This document shows, piece after piece, positions 7,261 to 11,751 of a stretch of DNA of 11,751 nt (position 1 is its first letter; every line of letters starts with the position of its first letter). Below the pieces are notes generated by a model. That model was not told the DNA's origin. It searched no databases and was given only the letters and a program-made list of their open reading frames with translations. The stretch is from Anaerolineaceae bacterium (GTDB lineage Bacteria; Chloroflexota; Anaerolineae; Anaerolineales; Anaerolineaceae), in the NCBI GenBank assembly GCA_028699715.1, contig JAQVUC010000013.1, forward strand, positions 1-11,751, in the 5' to 3' direction. The translations under genes and the position numbers were made by a program.

Positions 7261-8184
7261 ATGAACGAACGAGATGAACTCAAACGAAAATTTGTAAACA
7301 AAGTTTCCGGTGTTTTGGTTGTGGATAAACCAATCGGAATGACCTCCCATGATGTTGTTCAATTCATTCGCAGAGGTACCCACATTAACCGGGCAGGACA
7401 TACCGGAACACTTGACCCGAGGGCTTCTGGTGTTTTGGTGGTGCTTGTTGGACCTGCAGTACGCTTAAGCGAGTTCGTGGCTGCCTCTGAAAAGCGATAT
7501 CAGGCTGTAATCAAATTTGGTATGACAACCACCACTTACGATTTGGAAGGCGAAGTCACCGCTGTCAGACCGGTTGATATCAGTTTTGAAGAACTGGAAG
7601 AAGCACTCAAAGGTTTTGTTGGTGAGAGCGAGCAGGTACCCCCGGTCTTTTCCGCCTTGAAGATCAACGGCAAAAAGGCTTACGAATTGGCCCGTGAGGG
7701 CAAAGAAGTTGAGATGGAACCTCGTACGATCGTTGTGCACGACCTTGAGCTTTTGGATTGGGACCCACCCGAAGCGGTGGTCGATATCCATTGTTCTTCT
7801 GGCACATACGTGCGCTCTTTGGCTTCAGATCTGGGCGAAAAACTTGGCTCCGGAGCAACTTTGATTGGGTTGCGACGCACCAAGAACGGGCAGTTTGGAT
7901 TGCGCGACGCAGTTTCACTCCGCCGCCTGGAAGAAGCTTTTCAAAATAACGATTGGTACAAATTTTTGATTCCAGCTGCAGAGGTCCTGGGAGATTGGTA
8001 TACAATCAAACTTAGTTTCGAGCAAGTTGACGAGGTAGTCCATGGTCACCGCATCCCTGGCGAAGAAGGGTTGGAAGATAAAATGCTGGCCCGGGCCATC
8101 AGTGCGGATGGAGAACTGATCGCCTTGATGGAATATGATGCTGAAAAATCAGAATGGCAACCCCGCAAGGTTTTTGGCAACTAA
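7261..8184 (+). CDS. truB: tRNA pseudouridine(55) synthase TruB
   Basis: TruB isomerises U55 in the T-loop of tRNAs to pseudouridine and acts as a tRNA chaperone. From the ATG at 7261 the protein is 307 residues. The opening GVLVVDKPIGMTSHDVV and the catalytic loop GHTGTLDP (catalytic Asp52) are diagnostic. Further family blocks are KRYQAVIKFGMTTTTYDLEG, QVPPVFSALKINGKKAYELA and CSSGTYVRSLASDLG, followed by a C-terminal RNA-binding extension of TruB-C type. An in-frame ATG at 7246 overlaps the nrnA stop by 4 nt and would add five residues (MNRGK). I prefer 7261 because GAGG (7253-7256) lies 4 nt ahead, the spacing used elsewhere in this cluster, whereas the 7246 codon has GGGG only 1 nt away. 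Either start leaves the catalytic core unchanged. A terminator hairpin follows. Confidence 0.96.
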   Translation: MNERDELKRKFVNKVSGVLVVDKPIGMTSHDVVQFIRRGTHINRAGHTGTLDPRASGVLVVLVGPAVRLSEFVAASEKRYQAVIKFGMTTTTYDLEGEVTAVRPVDISFEELEEALKGFVGESEQVPPVFSALKINGKKAYELAREGKEVEMEPRTIVVHDLELLDWDPPEAVVDIHCSSGTYVRSLASDLGEKLGSGATLIGLRRTKNGQFGLRDAVSLRRLEEAFQNNDWYKFLIPAAEVLGDWYTIKLSFEQVDEVVHGHRIPGEEGLEDKMLARAISADGELIALMEYDAEKSEWQPRKVFGN

Positions 8185-8203
8185 AAAGATTTGCATACGT
8201 GAA

Positions 8204-8236
8204 CCCCGCCTGACAATGCTCAGACGGGGTATTTTT
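8204..8236 (+). terminator. Intrinsic terminator after truB
   Basis: CCCCGCCTGA (8204-8213) pairs with TCAGACGGGG (8220-8229) with one C/A mismatch and a 6-nt loop. TATTTTT (8230-8236) follows. It most likely ends the nusA-truB transcript. Its T-run lies only 17 nt before the ribF start, so it could also act as a leader attenuator for ribF. Confidence 0.8.
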
Positions 8237-8253
8237 AAGACAGGAAAAGACTT

Positions 8254-9183
8254 GTGACTAAAGAATATCAGGACTGGCCAGATCATACGCTTGAGCCTGC
8301 GTGGGCAACTATCGGTAATTTTGACGGTGTGCATTTGGGCCATCAGGCATTGATCAACAGAGTAATCAACCGGGCTAAAAATGATGGTGTTCAGTCTTTG
8401 GTCGTGACTTTTTGGCCTCATCCGCGTGTATTTTTCACAAAAACTGTTGAGGGTTACTACCTTAATAATCAAAAAGAAAAGCGCGATTTGCTCGCCGCCA
8501 GCGGGGTAGACACGGTTTTGTGCCTGCCCTTTGACCAGAGTTTGGCAGATATGAACACCAAAGAATTTATAGCAAAGCTGAACTCCATTGTGCCGCTAAA
8601 AGGGCTGATCGTAGGTGAAAGTTTTGCTCTGGGCAAAGATCGTTCGGGAACAGGGGAAGTGCTGCAGAAAGTTTGTGATGATTTTGGGATTGAGTGCGTT
8701 CATATATCTCCTGAATTGTTTGACGGCCAGGTGATTTCATCCCAACGTATCCGTCAGGCTCTTGACAGCGGTAATGTTAAGTTGGTAGCCAGCCTGCTTG
8801 GGCGAAGCTTCACGCTTTCCGGTTATGTCGCGCCAGGACGGCAGGAAGGCACCAAGCTTGGTTTCCCAACCGCCAATTTATATTTTGACAGCCACCGTAA
8901 ATTACCGCGTTTTGGCGTTTATGCCTGCCTGGTGGATTTGGATGGCAAGTTTTACAAGGGAGTAACCAATGTTGGCATCAGACCAACTTTTGATGACGGC
9001 CTTTCACCCAGCATTGAGACTCTTCTGTTGGATTTTGATGATAATATCTATTACAAATTGATCCACGTTCACTTCATCGAAAATATCCGTGATGAAGTCA
9101 AATTCAAGTCAATTGCTGATCTGGTTGAACAGATCAACATCGATAAAACGAATGCCCGGAGGATATTGACAGATGGAACATAA
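8254..9183 (+). CDS. ribF: Bifunctional riboflavin kinase / FMN adenylyltransferase RibF
   Basis: RibF phosphorylates riboflavin to FMN and adenylates FMN to FAD in the cytoplasm. The N-terminal nucleotidyltransferase part shows GNFDGVHLGHQ with the HxGH signature at 27-30, PHP at 55-57, and ISSQRIR at 161-167 in place of the usual SSTxIR. The C-terminal flavokinase domain shows KLGFPTANL at 201-209, NVGIRPTF at 239-246 and the likely catalytic base Glu255. At 309 residues it is full length. The motif normally written as G-x-D-F-x-F-G reads GESFALG at 121-127, a mild departure. The GTG start is preceded by AGGA at 8242-8245. The gene lies just downstream of a terminator with no room for a promoter between, so it needs readthrough or a promoter inside truB. 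No FMN riboswitch was recognised. Its end overlaps the next gene by 11 nt. Confidence 0.95.
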   Translation: MTKEYQDWPDHTLEPAWATIGNFDGVHLGHQALINRVINRAKNDGVQSLVVTFWPHPRVFFTKTVEGYYLNNQKEKRDLLAASGVDTVLCLPFDQSLADMNTKEFIAKLNSIVPLKGLIVGESFALGKDRSGTGEVLQKVCDDFGIECVHISPELFDGQVISSQRIRQALDSGNVKLVASLLGRSFTLSGYVAPGRQEGTKLGFPTANLYFDSHRKLPRFGVYACLVDLDGKFYKGVTNVGIRPTFDDGLSPSIETLLLDFDDNIYYKLIHVHFIENIRDEVKFKSIADLVEQINIDKTNARRILTDGT

Positions 9184-10609
9184 ACGCAGAATTTACCGAT
9201 TAAGTGCTCGCAGCCTTGGTGCGGAAACAATCGCAGTCACTTTCGCCAAAACCTCAAGATCCCCCGAAGCTTTTGACAAGATCGCGGCTGAGCTTGACGA
9301 CGAGAAAAGCACCGAGTTTAGTGAAAAATGGATTGTAGGTTACGGTCACAGCAGTGTGGCCGAACATGCCGTGCTGCATCTGGCAATTGAAAACGTCTCC
9401 CGGTTGGCGATCGAGACGATAGAAGGCAACCGTTTGGCTTCTTATACTGAAAAATCAACCCGCTATCAGCAGTGGGACCCAACCGCTTTTGTGATCCCTC
9501 CGGAAATTCAATATAGCCCCTTCGCAAAAAGCTACCAGGAAAGCATCAGCAGGCTTTTTGAGACCTACGCGGAAATCCTGGAAGGTCTGATGCCTTGGGG
9601 GCAGGCTCAAACGGAACGAAAAGAAAATGAGTCCGAAAGAGCCTGGTTGAATCGTTCCCGACTGAAAGCGGTGGATGTGGCTCGTTTTGTTTTGCCGGCG
9701 GCGTCAATGGCAAATGTAGGTTTGACCATTAATGCGCGCGCTTTGGAATACGCTATTCGCAAAATGCTCTCCTCAGAGTTAATGGAAGTGCGCTTGATCG
9801 GTGAAGAAATGAAGCGGGTGGCAACACAAGAGCTGCCCACCCTGGTCAAATACGCTGATCCAATCGGCTATTTGCCCGAGGTCAGCCGTTATTCACATGA
9901 ACTGGCGGAAGAAATCCCCTTTAGCCAGGAACAACCCTTTCAACTGGTGTCAATTGACCCGGATGGTGAGAATAAGATCTTGGCAGCCGTGCTATACCGT
10001 TATGGTAGTGGAAGTTACCAATCCTGTCTGGCAAAAGTCAAGGCGATGGGTTTGCCAGCCAGGCAAGAATTGGTCGATAAACTCTTTGAAAATGTGGGTA
10101 AATTCGACATCCCCTTGCGTGAATTAGAGTATGCCACTGCCACTTTTGATCTGGTTATGGATCAGGGCGCATATTTTGAATTCAAACGTCACCGGATGAT
10201 GACCCAAACCGTGCAGGTTTTCAACATTCAACATGGCTATGCAATTCCATTGGCGATCACCGAAGCCGGGTTGGAACCAGTTTACAGGGCAAGCATGGAT
10301 GAAATGGCGGCTCTTTATGGGCAGTTCGCTGAGTGGAATCCCCAGGTTGCGGCTTATGTTTTACCGAACGCTTTCAACCGCCGGGTGTTATGTGAATCAA
10401 ATTTGCGCTCGCTTTTCCATTTCATCAAATTACGCAGCGCGAGCAACGCGCATTTCTCCATTCGCAGGGTCGCATTCAGCTTGTTGGAACTGCTGCGTCC
10501 GCATTACCCACTTTTTTCTCAAAAAATCCTGTGTTCCTCTGAGTTGAGCAGTCAGATGATTGAATCAGACTTCTTTTCGACTGTCGCACAAGAGGTGGCA
10601 TCAAAATAA
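9173..10609 (+). CDS. Tandem (double-domain) ThyX-like protein, FAD-dependent thymidylate synthase family
   Basis: ThyX makes dTMP from dUMP with methylene-tetrahydrofolate and FAD, usually as a tetramer of about 220-250-residue chains. This 478-residue protein is about twice that and contains two ThyX-like halves. The N-half (about 1-235) has GHSSVAEH at 58-65. Its signature RHRx7S reads GNRx7S, with Gly85-Asn86-Arg87 in place of RHR but Ser95 and Arg97 kept. It also has a late NAR (187-189) helix. The C-half (about 245-478) keeps RHR at 339-341, but the Ser position is Val349, and the EH of GHxSxxEH reads Glu319-Tyr320. It keeps NLRSLFHFIKLR (410-421) and SIRR (429-432), typical of the ThyX C-terminal helix. 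A composite active site is possible but unproven; it could also have another flavin- or uridylate-related role. GGAGG at 9158-9162 supports the start, and the overlap with ribF suggests coupling to FAD synthesis. Confidence 0.85.
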   Translation: MEHKRRIYRLSARSLGAETIAVTFAKTSRSPEAFDKIAAELDDEKSTEFSEKWIVGYGHSSVAEHAVLHLAIENVSRLAIETIEGNRLASYTEKSTRYQQWDPTAFVIPPEIQYSPFAKSYQESISRLFETYAEILEGLMPWGQAQTERKENESERAWLNRSRLKAVDVARFVLPAASMANVGLTINARALEYAIRKMLSSELMEVRLIGEEMKRVATQELPTLVKYADPIGYLPEVSRYSHELAEEIPFSQEQPFQLVSIDPDGENKILAAVLYRYGSGSYQSCLAKVKAMGLPARQELVDKLFENVGKFDIPLRELEYATATFDLVMDQGAYFEFKRHRMMTQTVQVFNIQHGYAIPLAITEAGLEPVYRASMDEMAALYGQFAEWNPQVAAYVLPNAFNRRVLCESNLRSLFHFIKLRSASNAHFSIRRVAFSLLELLRPHYPLFSQKILCSSELSSQMIESDFFSTVAQEVASK

Positions 10610-10631
10610 GCAAGAGATTTTTTGGAAAGAG

Positions 10632-10666
10632 TATAATGACCAAAACCGAATTATCAATTGAGAGGT
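10632..10666 (+). promoter_or_regulatory. Predicted -10 box and ribosome binding site of the small lipoprotein gene
   Basis: A consensus TATAAT lies at 10632-10637, 22 nt after the thyX-like stop codon, but no good -35 hexamer is found at 16-18 nt spacing. AGAGGT (10661-10666) sits 4 nt before the ATG. There is no terminator between the thyX-like gene and this site, so readthrough transcription is also possible. Confidence 0.4.
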
Positions 10667-10670
10667 AAAC

Positions 10671-11120
10671 ATGAAAAAAAGATCGATCCTGGTTATTAGT
10701 CTAATCCTCATCGCAAGCGTAATTTTAAGCGCTTGTGGGAGCACTGAACCGACTGATGAAAATGTGACAATCAATATGCCGATCGTTGATGTGGGCAGCA
10801 AGGAAACGGAAGAATCTCCCACCCCTCAAACTGAACCCGCCGAGGTGGTGGATACCTACCCGATCAATGAAGCCCCTGCGGTTCCGGATGATAGCCCGAT
10901 GAATACGTATCCTATCGATTCAAGCGCTCTTGACTATGATGAACAAATGGAGGCATATGTACTGGAGCTTTTGGATGGTAAACATGAACTGCAATTCTTG
11001 TTTGACCAGGATCTAAGCGCGGAGCAATGGCGTGAAATTCTCATGAACAGCAATCACAATCACATCGTTCTTTCAGAGGGTGAACTGACTGCTGTAATCG
11101 AGTGGTTGATTTCTAAGTAA
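10671..11120 (+). CDS. Small predicted lipoprotein of unknown function
   Basis: The 149-residue protein begins with a lipoprotein signal peptide: MKKR, a hydrophobic stretch at 6-19, and the lipobox LSAC at 19-22. It should be cleaved before Cys22, lipid-anchored, and face the outside. Residues 23-85 are an acidic, Pro/Thr/Ser-rich and probably disordered linker with a small repeat, TYPIN at 62-66 and TYPID at 79-83. Residues about 86-149 look like a compact alpha-helical domain (EQMEAYVLELL, SAEQWREILMN, SEGELTAVIEWLIS) separated by a NHNH segment. I do not recognise the family. The S-x-E-x-W...L-S-x-x-E-L helix pair loosely recalls cytochrome-like tails, but there is no CxxCH haem motif. 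It has its own -10 box and a strong terminator, so it is probably a separate transcription unit. Confidence 0.8.
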   Translation: MKKRSILVISLILIASVILSACGSTEPTDENVTINMPIVDVGSKETEESPTPQTEPAEVVDTYPINEAPAVPDDSPMNTYPIDSSALDYDEQMEAYVLELLDGKHELQFLFDQDLSAEQWREILMNSNHNHIVLSEGELTAVIEWLISK

Positions 11121-11140
11121 TTTCTCACCTCAAACCCAGA

Positions 11141-11172
11141 AGACATCCTCAGTGTGAAGGGTGTCTTTTTTT
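11141..11172 (+). terminator. Intrinsic terminator after the small lipoprotein gene
   Basis: AGACATCCT (11141-11149) pairs with AGGGTGTCT (11158-11166), nine pairs including one G/T, with an 8-nt loop. Seven T follow (11166-11172). It lies 20 nt after the stop codon. Confidence 0.88.
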
Positions 11173-11419
11173 ATTAAGAGACAATACTTTAAAACTGAAT
11201 TTTCAACGCTATCCTCCTATTCTGTCATAAGAAAGGGTTAATCAAGGCAAAAAAGGAAATATCCTACTCAAGAACATCGAATGTTTTTCTATTCAGTTTA
11301 TTTGAGAGTTTCCACGGCATTATTTTATTGCATGCGTTGAACGATGGCTACATTCAAACATATTTTGTATTCAAGTTTTTCTTGCCTAATTCCGATTGGC
11401 CATTTCGATTGTGATAATT
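11173..11419. other. AT-rich intergenic stretch without recognisable gene
   Basis: I see no convincing coding region, RNA gene or repeat here. A short AT-rich inverted repeat at 11271-11287 ends in Ts but is too weak to call a terminator. Together with the leader that follows, it makes up the longest non-coding stretch in the window. Confidence 0.5.
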
Positions 11420-11448
11420 TTCATTAAAGTACGTAAGCATAGTACAAT
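11420..11448 (+). promoter_or_regulatory. Tentative promoter of the second lipoprotein gene
   Basis: TACAAT (11443-11448) is a good -10 box; the matching -35 position, 17 nt away, reads TTCATT (11420-11425), only half consensus. Transcription would start near 11455, giving a leader of about 135 nt that begins just before the hairpins at 11465-11566. Confidence 0.35.
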
Positions 11449-11464
11449 AAAACTGTTTCTTCGA

Positions 11465-11583
11465 CTTGCGGTACCTAAATTACATAAACAAGGTACTGTG
11501 AGCGGTAGCAGGTGGAAAATCCCAGTTACCATCTGTTCGAGGGTGTTGCCGGAAACAGCAGCGCCTCCCATTTTGGAAAGGAG
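11465..11583 (+). ncRNA. Candidate structured 5' leader (cis-regulatory RNA) of the second lipoprotein gene
   Basis: Three consecutive hairpins can be drawn by hand. P1 is 12 pairs (three G/T) between 11465-11476 and 11491-11502, with a 14-nt loop. P2 joins GGTAGC (11504-11509) to GTTACC (11525-11530) with an inner TGG/CCA stem. P3 joins GGTGTTGC (11542-11549) to GCAGCGCC (11558-11565) with an 8-nt loop. Right after P3, CTCC (11565-11568) can pair with GGAG of the ribosome binding site (11580-11583). CTGTT (11533-11537) can instead pair with AACAG (11554-11558), which would break P3. I recognise no known riboswitch class. The regulatory role is inference from position and structure. Confidence 0.4.
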
Positions 11584-11589
11584 AAGGAA

Positions 11590-11751
11590 GTGAAGCACGT
11601 ATTTAAGAGTTTCTTTTTTGTTTTATTATTGGGGGTAATGATCAGTCTAACTGGTTGCGCGACACCAATTGTTGAAGCCCCACCAGAGACAGTCGTTGAT
11701 GTACCAGCTGAGCAGCCAAGTGAAAGTGAAGCCGAACCAGAGATTCCGGTT
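11590..11751 (+). CDS. N-terminus of a predicted lipoprotein, cut by right window edge
   Basis: An open frame of 54 codons starts at GTG 11590 and runs off the window. It begins with a lipoprotein signal peptide: Lys2/Lys6, a hydrophobic stretch at about 8-20, and the lipobox LTGC with Cys23 as the lipidated residue. The mature part seen so far is a Pro/Glu/Val-rich linker like that of the lipoprotein upstream, so the functional domain lies outside the window and no function can be given. AGGAG at 11579-11583, 6 nt before GTG, supports the start. The gene is preceded by a long leader that can fold into three hairpins. Confidence 0.75.
   Translation, partial: MKHVFKSFFFVLLLGVMISLTGCATPIVEAPPETVVDVPAEQPSESEAEPEIPV

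Noticed and set aside
8174..8203. Possible promoter for ribF at the end of truB (TTGGCA as -35)
   Set aside because: No acceptable -10 hexamer at 16-18 nt spacing.
11271..11287. Short inverted repeat AACAT-CGA-ATGTT followed by T residues
   Set aside because: Very AT-rich, 3-nt loop, and no gene ends nearby; too weak for a terminator.
11498..11550. tRNA-like pieces (AGCGGTAGC as a D-arm, TTCGA as a T-loop)
   Set aside because: No acceptor stem, no anticodon arm at the right spacing, and bases around TTCGA do not form a 5-bp T-stem.
11533..11566. Resemblance to the SRP RNA core (GGAA loop followed by AGCAG)
   Set aside because: The flanking bases of the conserved SRP core do not match, and the surrounding sequence does not form the expected long rod.
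11396..11593. 65-codon plus-strand frame covering the leader before the last gene
   Set aside because: No ribosome binding site, no recognisable domain, and it overlaps the structured leader and the next start; probably non-coding.

Overview
The window reads as a chromosomal housekeeping region of a member of the Chloroflexota, most likely class Anaerolineae. The basis is the short IF2 (594 residues), the NusA with an extra HhH-like segment plus an acidic and basic tail, the tandem ThyX-like protein after ribF, the lipoproteins with Pro/Glu-rich linkers, and the moderate base composition. The class assignment is an inference from protein style, not from a search.

Layout: positions 1-1362 hold the first 454 codons of a minus-strand GH13 alpha-glucosidase that runs off the left edge. 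A divergent regulatory region (1363-1627) separates it from a plus-strand translation/transcription cluster: nusA, rnpM (ylxR), infB, rbfA, a DHH/DHHA1 phosphoesterase of NrnA type, and truB. Several junctions are tight (4-nt overlap rbfA/nrnA; truB begins at or just after the nrnA stop). A hairpin-plus-T-run terminator follows truB. Next come ribF (bifunctional FAD synthase) and, overlapping it by 11 nt, a 478-residue tandem ThyX-like protein. Then follow a small lipoprotein gene with its own -10 box and a strong terminator, about 420 nt of AT-rich non-coding DNA ending in a structured leader, and the first 54 codons of a second lipoprotein that runs off the right edge.

How the genes fit together: nusA to truB is the widespread 'NusA-IF2 operon' theme, covering transcription elongation/antitermination, RNase P modulation, initiation, 30S maturation, nanoRNA turnover and tRNA pseudouridylation. 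rimP and the L7Ae-like ylxQ gene, often found in such clusters, are not in this window. The ribF/thyX-like pair joins production of FAD to a protein of a FAD-dependent family.

Most interesting signals: (1) the tandem ThyX-like protein, whose two halves have lost different and complementary parts of the ThyX signature; (2) two mutually exclusive hairpins in the nusA leader, the second a perfect 10-bp terminator; (3) a three-hairpin leader in front of the last lipoprotein, ending near its ribosome binding site. No CRISPR array, tRNA, rRNA, insertion sequence or attachment site was seen.
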